Of a DNA stretch of 64,000 bases, positions 56,759 to 64,000 are shown piece by piece. The notes beneath the pieces were generated by a model, which was given only the letters and a program-made list of their open reading frames with translations, was not told where the DNA came from and ran no database searches. The translations under genes and the position numbers were made by a program. The stretch comes from Pseudomonas alcaliphila JAB1 (GTDB lineage Bacteria > Pseudomonadota > Gammaproteobacteria > Pseudomonadales > Pseudomonadaceae), in NCBI RefSeq assembly GCF_001941865.1, contig NZ_CP016162.1, positions 2,914,001 to 2,978,000 on the forward strand, given 5' to 3'. The first letter of the stretch is position 1; every line of letters starts with the position of its first letter.

Positions 56759-57061
56759 ATGGACCTGATCAATGTATTCAAAGCCCTCTCGAATCCCACC
56801 CGCCTTGGAATCCTCAAGGGGTTGAAGGATCCGGTGAAGAACTTTCCTCCCCAGGATGAAGGGGACGTTCATACCGTGGGCGTGTGCGTCAGCAGTATTC
56901 AGGAAGGTGTCGGTCTGTCGCAGTCGACGGTGTCCGACTACCTCGCGACGCTGCAACGAGTCGGTCTGGTCGAAGTCCGTCGGATCGGACAGTGGACCTA
57001 CTACAAGCGCAATGAAGCCAATATCCGTGCTCTGGCCGAGCTGATAGGCAAGGAGCTGTAA
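56759..57061 (+). CDS. ArsR-family transcriptional regulator
   Basis: A 100-residue winged-helix protein ('MDLINVFKALSNPTRLGILKGLKDP', 'SSIQEGVGLSQSTVSDYLATLQRVGLVEVRRIGQWTYYKRNEANIRALAEL'). The recognition helix is in 'LSQSTVSDYLATLQ'. It lacks the CxC metal site of ArsR/SmtB; a single Cys is seen ('VGVCVSS'). So it may sense redox or an electrophile. The ATG at 56759 has no ribosome-binding site, which suits a leaderless mRNA; an alternative ATG at 56738 also lacks one. Its operator recurs twice upstream of the quinone-oxidoreductase gene downstream. Confidence 0.88.
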   Translation: MDLINVFKALSNPTRLGILKGLKDPVKNFPPQDEGDVHTVGVCVSSIQEGVGLSQSTVSDYLATLQRVGLVEVRRIGQWTYYKRNEANIRALAELIGKEL

Positions 57062-57217
57062 TTTTTTAACTTTGTATATCGATTATTCCCGATATCTCTT
57101 TTAGCCGAAACAAGGACTGACAATGGAGAGACCTTAGGCACAGGCGCGTAATTTTTTGCATCAGTATATCGAAAATTCTCTATATCCCTTTTTCCAGAAA
57201 CAAGGAACCACACAATG
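57059..57217 (+). promoter_or_regulatory. Tandemly duplicated operator-promoter-start region
   Basis: Copy one (57059-57125) and copy two (57149-57217) are about 90 bases apart. Each has TAATTTTTT, an ATATCG-N8-CGATAT dyad (57076-57095; 57166-57185 with one mismatch), TTT, AAACAAGGA and an ATG. In copy one the ATG (57123) opens a 4-codon frame Met-Glu-Arg-Pro-stop ending at 57137. In copy two it is the start of the oxidoreductase gene. A promoter TTGCAT-N17-TCTATA is seen in copy two. Confidence 0.75.
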
Positions 57218-58189
57218 AAAGCGCAAGTACTCAAATCCTTTGGCGGCCCTAACGCGTTCGAACTGAGCGAAGTGGCCAAACCCGTACCGCAGGCAGGACA
57301 AGTGTTGGTGCGGGTTCACGCAACCTCCATCAACCCACTGGATTACCAGGTACGTCGTGGTGACTACGTCGACTACGTGCCTCTCCCCGCCATTACCGGG
57401 CATGACGTCTCCGGCGTCGTCGAAGCGGTCGGCCCAGGTGTGACGAGCTTCGTGCCAGGCGATGAGGTCTGGTACACCACGCAGATTTTCGAAGGCGACG
57501 GCAGCTATGCCGAGTACCACGTTGCGTCCGAAAGCATCATCGGCAAGAAGCCGGCATCGCTGAGCCATCTCGAGGCGGCAAGCCTGACGCTGGTAGGCGG
57601 GACGGTCTGGGAAGCACTGATCGGGCGCGTATCGCTGAGGGTCGGGGAAAGCATTCTGATCCACGGCGGTGCGGGTGGCGTCGGCCATGTCGCGATCCAG
57701 GTGGCAAAAGCCATCGGCGCTCGGGTGTTCACCACCGTGCGCGAAGCGAACTTCGAGTTTGCCCGGGGTCTGGGTGCCGATGTGGTCATCGACTACGAAC
57801 AAGAGGATTACGTTGACGCCGTCCTGCGGGAAACCGATGGCCACGGCGTCGATGTGATCTTCGACACCATCGGCGGCGACACCTTGACCCGTAGCCCCGA
57901 CGCACTCGCCCAGCTCGGCCGTGTGGTTTCGATCGTGGACATCGCCAAGCCGCAGAACCTGATTCAGGCCTGGGGCAAGAACGCCAGTTACCACTTCGTC
58001 TTCACCCGCCAGAACCGCGGCAAGCTCGATGAACTGAAGGCATTGGTCGAGCGCGGCCAGTTGCGCCCCCATATTGGCGCGGTCTATTCGCTCGCTGATA
58101 TCTCAAGCGCCCATGCGCTGCTGGAGACGCCCAACAACGGTCTTCGCGGCAAAGTCGCGATTGCCGTCGAGCCCTCGCTCGCCCCGTAA
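57215..58189 (+). CDS. NADPH:quinone oxidoreductase / zinc-type alcohol dehydrogenase-like protein
   Basis: A 324-residue medium-chain dehydrogenase/reductase without the catalytic zinc Cys: '[52 protein letters not shown]', then '[17 protein letters not shown]' and the NADPH motif '[29 protein letters not shown]'. It belongs to the quinone oxidoreductase/QorB-like group that reduces quinones or alpha-beta-unsaturated carbonyls. It follows the ArsR gene and carries two copies of that regulator's operator in front, so it is the likely target. Confidence 0.9.
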   Translation: MKAQVLKSFGGPNAFELSEVAKPVPQAGQVLVRVHATSINPLDYQVRRGDYVDYVPLPAITGHDVSGVVEAVGPGVTSFVPGDEVWYTTQIFEGDGSYAEYHVASESIIGKKPASLSHLEAASLTLVGGTVWEALIGRVSLRVGESILIHGGAGGVGHVAIQVAKAIGARVFTTVREANFEFARGLGADVVIDYEQEDYVDAVLRETDGHGVDVIFDTIGGDTLTRSPDALAQLGRVVSIVDIAKPQNLIQAWGKNASYHFVFTRQNRGKLDELKALVERGQLRPHIGAVYSLADISSAHALLETPNNGLRGKVAIAVEPSLAP

Positions 58190-58233
58190 GTACATAGGTT
58201 CAACTACCAAAATGACTCTAGAGGAATACCGCA

Positions 58234-58572
58234 ATGATTTATGAAATCGCCGTACTGCCTGTTCACAGTGCACAGATCGAACAGTTCAAACAAGCATTTG
58301 CCGAAGTGGTTCACTTGCTCCAACGCGCCAAGGGCTACCACGGCCATATGTTCGCGCAGGGAATCGAAAGCCCCGAGACGTTCAACCTGATCGTGCGTTG
58401 GGCTTCACTTGAGGACCATGCGCCGGGTTTCGAAGCGAGTGACGACCATCAGACCTTCATGCAGGGCCTGGAGGAATACTTCTCGCAAGAGCCGACTGTC
58501 TACCACATTCAGGGGGCCGCCTTTACCAATGGAAACGATCAGGCCTTCGATATTGCAGTGCCAAAAGCTTAA
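58234..58572 (+). CDS. Antibiotic biosynthesis monooxygenase (ABM)-like protein
   Basis: A 112-residue ferredoxin-like alpha+beta barrel protein ('MIYEIAVLPVHSAQIEQFKQAFAEVVHLLQRAKGYHGHMFAQGIESPETFNLIVRWASLEDHAPGFEASDDHQTFM'). The family covers quinol monooxygenases such as YgiN and heme oxygenase-like IsdG proteins. It follows the quinone oxidoreductase by 44 bases and is probably cotranscribed, suggesting joint handling of quinone or electrophile stress. Confidence 0.83.
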   Translation: MIYEIAVLPVHSAQIEQFKQAFAEVVHLLQRAKGYHGHMFAQGIESPETFNLIVRWASLEDHAPGFEASDDHQTFMQGLEEYFSQEPTVYHIQGAAFTNGNDQAFDIAVPKA

Positions 58573-58613
58573 GCCTGCAGCCCTGACTTCGCCGCTACTC
58601 ATGGCCACCATTT

Positions 58614-58649
58614 GATCTGACAGTATTTGAAATACAAGACTGTCAGATC
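58614..58649. repeat. Perfect 11-base inverted repeat
   Basis: GATCTGACAGT (58614-58624) and ACTGTCAGATC (58639-58649) flank an AT-rich loop with an inner TATTT/AAATA. No T run follows, so this is not a clear terminator; it may be an operator or the trace of a small element. Confidence 0.65.
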
Positions 58650-58757
58650 AACTTACCTGAACACAATTCCGTCGTTTTGCTCCGAGAGTGAGTTGGCAAC
58701 CACGCTCAACTCTCCTGGAGGCATTCGACATCCATTTAGCTTTTTCGGAATTTAAAG

Positions 58758-59024
58758 ATGATCAGCAAACATGCAAAAAACCTGGCAAACATTTTAATTA
58801 CCAGCCTTGCCTTGCTTCTATGCGGCAATGCACTCGCTGAAAGCCCGGCCACCACTTACAAGTATGGATTGAAACTTGATGTAGCCAAGGTTCTGTCCAT
58901 ATCAAAGCCCAAAACCCATACCTGCAAGCCTGTGGATCACCTGATGAAATACATAGACTCAGCTGGAAACATCCAGACCCTGAAATTCAAGGCTCTCTCT
59001 GATGCCTGCAGTAAAGGGCACTGA
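58758..59024 (+). CDS. DUF2790-family small periplasmic protein
   Basis: An 88-residue protein with a signal peptide ('ILITSLALLLCGNALAES') and the DUF2790 pattern 'TTYKYGLKLDVAKVLSISKP', a Cys ('HTCKPVDH'), 'MKYIDSAGNIQTLKFKALSDAC'. The two Cys could form a disulfide. These proteins are frequent in Pseudomonas; their function is unknown. Codon use and the AT-rich leader differ somewhat from neighbours. The start has only a weak upstream 'GGAATTTAAAG'. The following 59025-59206 shows nothing recognizable. Confidence 0.75.
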   Translation: MISKHAKNLANILITSLALLLCGNALAESPATTYKYGLKLDVAKVLSISKPKTHTCKPVDHLMKYIDSAGNIQTLKFKALSDACSKGH

Positions 59025-59206
59025 CATAACGCCAGTGACGCCAGGGATGGCAATTTGCAGTAGAAATGAGCAAATGCGTACAACTTAGCGATCAACGCCT
59101 ATGCAACCGTTCATTATTGGCAATCGCTCGCAATACTGGCATATAGCCGTCAAAGCCGCGTTATCATGCCCGCGCCAGCGTTCGGCATGACGACAAGGAG
59201 CAGTAG

Positions 59207-61111
59207 ATGAGCGATTCGCGCCAAGCGGCCTTTGCCCGGGAATGCGACCTGATCATGAAAGGCGGCATCACCAGCGGCATCGTCTACCCGCTCGCCATCA
59301 CCGAAATCGCCAAGGCATTTCGCCTGCGCAGCATCGGCGGCACCAGCGCTGGTGCCATCGCCGCGGCTGCAGCGGCCGCTGCCGAACTGGGCCGCCAGCG
59401 CTATCAGCAAGGTGAGTTGAGCAGCGACCCAGCCGGCTTCGCGACAATCGAACGACTGCCCCAACACCTTTGCGTGCCCGCCGCGAATGGCCATGGCACC
59501 AAGCTGCTGGCGTTGTTCAAGCCTGCCCCGGCAGTGCGCGCCCTGTTCGATACCTTCATCGCCATCCTCGAGGTCAAGGGAAAAAGTCCCTGGACGCGGT
59601 TGTTCGCGCCACTGAAGGTCATGCTCATGCGCCACAAGCTCGCCGCCCTGGTCGGCGCCCTGCTGGCAGGCGGGCCGCTGTGGTGGAGCGCTGCCAGCAG
59701 CGCCAGCGTGCTGGTTTGGCTCTGGGTCTTGCTGTTCGCAGCGCTGGGTGGCGTGCTCGCCGTGATCGTGCGCCTGGCCTTGGTGGCATTGCGTGAATTG
59801 CCAGCGAGCGGTTTCGGCCTGTGCAGCGGCATGCCAGAGGCCGATGACGATGCCCCAGATGAAGCCCTGACCACCTGGCTGACCCAGTACTTCGATCAGC
59901 TCAGCGGCCAGCGCGAATACTGCGCCAATCAGGCGAATGCCATCGAGTGCGAGCGGCCATTGACCTTCGGCGACCTGCGTCGTCATGGCATCGACCTGCA
60001 GGTGATGACCACCTGCCTGAGCATGGCGCGGCCTTTCCGCCTGCCCTTTCGTGACGACGAGCAGGTACGCGATAACAACCAGTTCCACTTCCGCCAGGAG
60101 GAGTTCGCGCGGCTATTCCCCCACCGCGTGGTGGCCTGGATGGGCGCTCACCAGCGCCCCGGCGATGATCGCGGCGACGGGTATCTGCGCCTGCCACTGC
60201 CCGACGACCTGCCGGTAATCGTCGCCGTACGCATGAGTCTGAGCTTTCCCCTGCTGCTCAGCGCCGTACCACTGCACGCCGTGGACTACCGCAAGAGCGG
60301 GAAGAAGCTGGAGCGCTGCTGGTTCACCGATGGCGGCATCAGCTCGAACTTTCCCATCCACTTCTTCGATGCCGCGCTGCCCAGACGCCCCACCTTCGGC
60401 CTCGATCTGGGACCGACCGATGGTACCGACGAGCAACGCGTGCGCTTCCCACGTAACAATGGCGATGCACGGCTAGCCTACTGGCGCCGCTTTCCCCAGA
60501 CGGGTTTGCCAGCCCTACGCGGTTTCCTCGCCCTGCTCAGCAACGTCGCCAAGGACTGGAACCACGAAACCCTGTCGCTGATGCCCGGCTTTCGCGACCG
60601 TATCGGCCTGATCCAGCTGACCCGCGAAGAAGGCGGCCTCAACCTGACCATGCCCACCGAGCGCATCGAACGGCTGACCCGTTACGGACGCGAAGCCGGC
60701 CAGCAGTTCGTCCTGCGTTTCGGCGACCCGCAGCATTGGCAGCCGGGCGCCCAGGCCTCGCCGATGAACTGGGAGAACCACCAGATCATTCGTCTGCGCC
60801 TGCAACTGGCCAGCGTCGCCGAACAGCTGCAGAGCCTGGAAAGAGCCTGCCGCGAACTGCACGGCACCGAGCAGGACTACCAGCGCTTCTTCACCGCCGA
60901 TGCCAAACGCTACAGCTATCCCTTCAAAGGTCTTAGTGACCTGGAACAGGACCCGGACACTGGCCTGTACCGCACCCAGGCCGGTCTGGCCCAGGCCATG
61001 CTTGGCAAACTGCGTGAGATCGCCCAGATGATCGAACAGCACCCGGACAGCCACCCGGCCAAGGGGGCGCCCAAACCCACGCCCGAACTCAAGCTGCGCC
61101 CACGCCTGTAG
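59207..61111 (+). CDS. Patatin-like phospholipase with membrane segment
   Basis: A 634-residue protein. The patatin oxyanion loop 'MKGGITSGIVYPLA' (residues 17-30), the nucleophile Ser47 in 'GGTSAGAIAA' and the catalytic Asp in 'FTDGGISSNFPIHFF' (near 375) are all intact. Between them, residues about 140-200 hold two hydrophobic segments ('LAALVGALLAGGPLWWSAA', 'VLVWLWVLLFAALGGVLAVIVRLALVAL'). So the dyad sits on a membrane-tethered insertion, unlike ExoU/YchK-type enzymes. It would act on membrane lipids as acyl hydrolase. 'GAGCAGTAG' precedes the ATG. IS1595 element follows. Confidence 0.88.
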   Translation: MSDSRQAAFARECDLIMKGGITSGIVYPLAITEIAKAFRLRSIGGTSAGAIAAAAAAAAELGRQRYQQGELSSDPAGFATIERLPQHLCVPAANGHGTKLLALFKPAPAVRALFDTFIAILEVKGKSPWTRLFAPLKVMLMRHKLAALVGALLAGGPLWWSAASSASVLVWLWVLLFAALGGVLAVIVRLALVALRELPASGFGLCSGMPEADDDAPDEALTTWLTQYFDQLSGQREYCANQANAIECERPLTFGDLRRHGIDLQVMTTCLSMARPFRLPFRDDEQVRDNNQFHFRQEEFARLFPHRVVAWMGAHQRPGDDRGDGYLRLPLPDDLPVIVAVRMSLSFPLLLSAVPLHAVDYRKSGKKLERCWFTDGGISSNFPIHFFDAALPRRPTFGLDLGPTDGTDEQRVRFPRNNGDARLAYWRRFPQTGLPALRGFLALLSNVAKDWNHETLSLMPGFRDRIGLIQLTREEGGLNLTMPTERIERLTRYGREAGQQFVLRFGDPQHWQPGAQASPMNWENHQIIRLRLQLASVAEQLQSLERACRELHGTEQDYQRFFTADAKRYSYPFKGLSDLEQDPDTGLYRTQAGLAQAMLGKLREIAQMIEQHPDSHPAKGAPKPTPELKLRPRL

Positions 61112-61129
61112 GCCGTCGACAAACAACAA

Positions 61130-62155
61130 GGCTATGTCTGAGTTAGCTGTTGCAGCAGGCTAAGCTGATCATGACGTCTCCACATATGGGAGGTGGATCA
61201 TGAAAACCAGTCACTTCAACTGCTGGGTTGCTCAGCTCCCCCAACTCAGTCTGGGACAGCGTGAGCAGTTGGCGAGATGTCTCTCGGCACCTGGACCCCT
61301 CCCGCAGGACATGATCGCCACCCCCAGTAGTTGTCCGCATTGCCAGTCCAGCGAGTTACGCCCGTGGGGCGCCAGTGGGGGTCTGCCCAGGTATCGCTGC
61401 AAGGCCTGCGGCAAAACCAGCAATCCGCTGACGGGCACGCCGATGGCGCGACTGCGCAAGCGCCATCTCTGGCACGACTATGCCGAGGCGTTGACCCAAA
61501 GCCTGACGGTGCGCCGGGCGGCGAAACACTGCGGGGTGAACAAGAACACCGCCTTCCTGTGGCGACACCGGTTTCTGTCCCAGGTCGCCGATCACCAGGC
61601 TCAGCATGAGTCCGGCATTGTCGAAGCCGATGAAACCTTCTTTCTGGAATCGTTCAAAGGGCAGCGAGACTTGCCGCGCCCGCCGCGCAAACGCGGAGGC
61701 AGTGCGAAGCGGCGCGGCCTATCCGTCGAGCAGATTCCGGTCTTGGTGGTGAGGGATCGCAGCGGACAGCATGCTGACTTTCAGTTGGAGAAACTCGATG
61801 CCGTTCATGTCGGAGAGCGGCTGCGTCCGCTGATCGATGCCGATGCAATTCTGTGCTCCGACAGCGCTGCTGTTTATGCCCACTTCGCCAAGGCCGAAGG
61901 CATCACTCATCGACCGATCAATCCGAGCCAGAAGCGCAGGGTTGATGGACCTTTTCACATCCAGAACGTGAACGCCTACGACAGCCGGCTGAAGGGCTGG
62001 ATGATTCCCTTTCATGGTGTGGCCACCAAGTACCTGACGCATTACTTGGGATGGCGTCGCCTGCTCGAACGCTATAAGGCCCAGCTCAATCCATTGATTT
62101 GCTTGAGGGAGGCGCTGGGGCGAGCGGCTTTGCAACAGCTAACTCAGACATAGCC
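61130..62155 (+). mobile_element. Complete IS1595-family insertion sequence, 1026 bp
   Basis: Perfect 25-base terminal inverted repeats begin GGCTATGTCTGAGTTAGC (61130-61154) and end GCTAACTCAGACATAGCC (62131-62155). They are flanked by the direct repeat AACAACAA (61122-61129 and 62156-62163), the 8-base duplication typical of IS1595. It carries one intact transposase. It inserted 18 bases after the patatin stop, between that gene and its terminator. Confidence 0.93.
61200..62153 (+). CDS. IS1595-family transposase
   Basis: A 317-residue transposase: an N-terminal zinc ribbon ('CPHCQSSELRPWG', 'YRCKACGKTSNPLTGT'), a helix-turn-helix ('TVRRAAKHCGVNKNTAFLWRHRF') and a DDE-like ISXO2 domain with 'GIVEADETFFLESF', 'ILCSDSAAVY' and 'FHIQNVNAYDSRLKGW'. 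The last position shows Asn where many DDE enzymes have Glu, normal for the IS1595 DDN/E groups. Its stop codon lies inside the right inverted repeat. The gene appears intact. Confidence 0.93.
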   Translation: MKTSHFNCWVAQLPQLSLGQREQLARCLSAPGPLPQDMIATPSSCPHCQSSELRPWGASGGLPRYRCKACGKTSNPLTGTPMARLRKRHLWHDYAEALTQSLTVRRAAKHCGVNKNTAFLWRHRFLSQVADHQAQHESGIVEADETFFLESFKGQRDLPRPPRKRGGSAKRRGLSVEQIPVLVVRDRSGQHADFQLEKLDAVHVGERLRPLIDADAILCSDSAAVYAHFAKAEGITHRPINPSQKRRVDGPFHIQNVNAYDSRLKGWMIPFHGVATKYLTHYLGWRRLLERYKAQLNPLICLREALGRAALQQLTQT

Positions 62156-62160
62156 AACAA

Positions 62161-62184
62161 CAAGGCTCCCAGATGGGAGCCTTG
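62161..62184. terminator. Terminator displaced from the patatin gene by the IS
   Basis: CAAGGCTCCC pairs with GGGAGCCTTG over a 4-base loop. With the IS removed it would follow the patatin stop by about 18 bases. It now also lies at the end of the convergent binding-protein gene. Confidence 0.7.
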
Positions 62185-62202
62185 TACGAACAGCGGCGGT
62201 GA

Positions 62203-63219
62203 TCAGCTACCCGGATGGGCGTAGGCCTCTTCGAAGAAGTAGTCCTTCCAGGACGTGGCCTTGTTCTTCAGCACACCCAGCTCATGCAACTGCTCGGCAT
62301 AGATGAAAGTGCGCTGCGGCGAGATGGTGAAGTCGTTTTCCGGGTCCTCGATGATCTTCTTGACGAAGTCCAGCGGCAGCTTGGAGTTCTCCACGCGGAT
62401 GTAGGTTTCTGCCGCGGCGGCCTTGTCTGCCTTGATGATCTGCTCGGCTTCCACCAGCGCGTCGTAGAAGGCCTTGTAGGTCTTGGGGTTTTCGTCGTGG
62501 AATTTCTCGGTGGCATAGAGCACGTTGAACGTAGCCTGGCCGCCGAGGATGTCGTAGCTGCTGATCAGTTTGTGCACCTTGGGGTTCTCCAGCGCCTGGT
62601 ACTGGAACGGCGGGCTGGAGAAATGCGCGGTGATTTCCGAGCCGCCCTTGATCAGCGCGGCCGTGGCGTCCGGATGCGGCAGGCTGACGGAAATATTGTC
62701 GAAGCGCTGGAAGTCGTCCTTGCCATACAGCTTGGCGGTCTCGATCTGCAGGGTGCGCGACTGGAAGCCAACGCCGGCGGCCGGCACGGCGATGCGATCC
62801 TTCTCGGACAGATCGTCCAGCGTCTTCACCTCTTCACGGTTGCTCAACAGGTAGTTGGGCAGCGAGCCGAGCGAGGCGACCGCCTTGACGTTCTGCCGAC
62901 CATGGGTGCGGTCCCACACAGTGAGCATTGGTGGCACGCCCGCCGAGACCACGTCGATGGCGCCAGCCAGCAGCGCCTCGTTCATGGCGGTGGCGCCGGA
63001 GATGGTGCGCCACTCGACCTCCACCTTGTCCAGGCCCTGGGCCTTGGCATGCTTCTCAATCAGTTGCTGATCCTTGACCACGTGCAGCACCAGGTAACCG
63101 ATGCCGAACTGCTGGGCGATGCTGATCTTGCCTTCGGCCTGCGCGGCCAGCGGAGTTGCCAATGCGCCGAGCAGGCCCAGCGCGGCGGCCAGACGGCCGA
63201 ATGTGAAGGTGTGGGTCAT
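62203..63219 (-). CDS. NitT/TauT-type ABC transporter substrate-binding protein
   Basis: A 338-residue periplasmic binding protein of the nitrate/sulfonate/taurine family. A signal peptide ('AAALGLLGALATPLAAQAEG') is followed by 'ISIAQQFGIGYLVLHVVKDQQLIEKHAKAQG', 'MNEALLAGAIDVVSAGVPPMLTVWDRTHG' and 'IAVPAAGVGFQSRTLQIETAKLYG'. Similar proteins bind aliphatic sulfonates, thiamine precursors or aromatic sulfonates; the substrate is not predictable here. The permease gene upstream on the same strand shows a common operon. Confidence 0.88.
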   Translation of the reverse strand: MTHTFTFGRLAAALGLLGALATPLAAQAEGKISIAQQFGIGYLVLHVVKDQQLIEKHAKAQGLDKVEVEWRTISGATAMNEALLAGAIDVVSAGVPPMLTVWDRTHGRQNVKAVASLGSLPNYLLSNREEVKTLDDLSEKDRIAVPAAGVGFQSRTLQIETAKLYGKDDFQRFDNISVSLPHPDATAALIKGGSEITAHFSSPPFQYQALENPKVHKLISSYDILGGQATFNVLYATEKFHDENPKTYKAFYDALVEAEQIIKADKAAAAETYIRVENSKLPLDFVKKIIEDPENDFTISPQRTFIYAEQLHELGVLKNKATSWKDYFFEEAYAHPGS

Positions 63220-63301
63220 AGTCGTTTCTCGTTATGTGATCAGTAAGTTGGTCTTGTAGGGTGGGCCGCACAGGTGGATCGGTGACGTGGTCCCCTACGT
63301 A

Positions 63302-64000
63302 TCAACGCTGCATCCCCCAGCGCTTGACGGTCACCCGCTCGACCGTGGCGAAGACGAGGTTCTCCACCAGCAGGCCGATCAGAATCACCGCCGCCAGGCC
63401 GGCGAAGACCTTGTCGGTGTACAGCTCGTTGCGGTTCTGGAAGATGTACCAGCCCAGGCCGCCCTTGCCGCTGGAGGCGCCGAACACCAGCTCGGCGGCG
63501 ATCAGGGTGCGCCAGGCGAAGGCCCAGCCGATCTTCAGGCCCGCCAGGATCGACGGCAGCGCCGCCGGGATCAGGATAAACAGCACGAAGCGCAGGCCCT
63601 TGAGGCCATAGTTGCGCCCGGCCATACGCTGGGTCTCGGAGACGCCGAGAAATCCGGCGTAGGTGTTGAGCGCCAGCGCCCACAGCACCGAATGCACCAG
63701 CACGAAGATCAGGCTGTTCTCGCCCAAACCGAACCACAGCAGCGACAGCGGCAGCAGCGCGATGGCCGGCAGCGGGTTGAACATCGAAGTCAGGGTCGAC
63801 AGCAGATCGCGCCCCAGCTGCGTCGACACCGCCAGGGTGGTGAGCAGGAAGGCCAGGCCGATGCCGAGCAGATAGCCCTTGATCAGCACCGACAGCGAGA
63901 TCGCCACCTTCTCCAGCAGCTCGCCAGTGCCGATGCCTTCGACGAAGGCCTTGGCCGTCTGCAGGAAGCTGGGCAGCAGCAGGTCATTGCCCTGATAACG
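63302..64000 (-). CDS. NitT/TauT-type ABC transporter permease (N-terminus outside window)
   Basis: The reading frame is open to the right edge of the window: before the visible GTG at 63907 it reads '...YQGNDLLLPSFLQTAKAFVEGIGTGELLEKVAISL'. About 232 residues are visible. It has hydrophobic segments and the coupling loop 'LNTYAGFLGVSETQRMAGRNYGLKGLRFVLFILIPAALPSILAGLKI'. It forms the channel for the binding protein 82 bases downstream. An ATPase gene is expected further upstream, beyond the edge. Confidence 0.9.
   Translation of the reverse strand, partial: RYQGNDLLLPSFLQTAKAFVEGIGTGELLEKVAISLSVLIKGYLLGIGLAFLLTTLAVSTQLGRDLLSTLTSMFNPLPAIALLPLSLLWFGLGENSLIFVLVHSVLWALALNTYAGFLGVSETQRMAGRNYGLKGLRFVLFILIPAALPSILAGLKIGWAFAWRTLIAAELVFGASSGKGGLGWYIFQNRNELYTDKVFAGLAAVILIGLLVENLVFATVERVTVKRWGMQR

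Overview
This window is chromosomal DNA of a Pseudomonas-type gammaproteobacterium. It is GC-rich, and the order yejB-yejE-yejF, fabI, ppiD, hupB, lon, clpX, clpP, tig, tRNA-Leu, tRNA-His, tRNA-Arg, folD is, from memory, the order found in P. aeruginosa. The liuRABCDE cluster, a DUF2790 protein and REP hairpins of the common 'GTAGGAGCGGC' type fit as well. Placement within the genus (perhaps the mendocina/oleovorans side) is inference. The window is almost fully coding. No gene-free stretch exceeds 300 bases; the largest gaps (22275-22533, 15092-15360, 56490-56737) hold regulatory sites.

Layout. 1-3553: end of a Yej-type oligopeptide ABC importer (yejB is cut by the window edge). 3582-16215: housekeeping block with enoyl-ACP reductase, a PLD-family lipoprotein, the periplasmic folding factor PpiD, HU-beta, the Lon/ClpXP proteases, trigger factor, three tRNAs and folD. 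16335-24363: a five-gene glycerol-type ABC importer operon with its divergent sigma-54 activator; the shared gap holds a -24/-12 promoter and an array of TGAACA boxes. 24353-26971: EamA transporter, Lrp/AsnC regulator and a class C beta-lactamase gene interrupted by one in-frame TAG. 27015-39866: leucine/isovalerate catabolic block: acyl-CoA dehydrogenase, thiolase and SDR on the minus strand, then MerR-type liuR and liuA-liuE plus acetoacetyl-CoA synthetase on the plus strand. Together these can carry isovaleryl-CoA to acetyl-CoA. Most intergenic gaps of the liu run hold hairpin repeats.

39971-43961: an overlapping pair of an RsbQ-like hydrolase and a PAS-GGDEF diguanylate cyclase, a decayed periplasmic binding protein, a 141-bp MITE-like element whose ends supply the stop codons of both convergent neighbours, a PilT/PilU-type ATPase and a small parvulin. 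43969-51625: several regulator/enzyme pairs (LysR; TetR with a DUF1348 protein; LysR with RidA; nitroreductase; LysR with a VOC protein, a homoserine-dehydrogenase-like protein and a class I glutamine amidotransferase). 51809-55614: a complete iron-siderophore type ABC importer. 55611-56489: pdxY. 56759-58572: an ArsR-family regulator and two redox-related genes, with three copies of one operator and a duplicated promoter/start region. 58758-62155: DUF2790 protein, patatin-like phospholipase and a complete IS1595-family element with 25-bp terminal inverted repeats and an 8-bp target duplication. 62203-64000: a NitT/TauT-type binding protein and the start of its permease, which runs off the window.

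There is no CRISPR array, prophage or clear defence island. The strongest candidates for new biology are the RsbQ-like/PAS-GGDEF pair, the sigma-54-controlled glycerol-type importer, the ArsR regulon with a predicted leaderless regulator mRNA and duplicated target promoter, the MITE that terminates two reading frames, and the amber-interrupted ampC.
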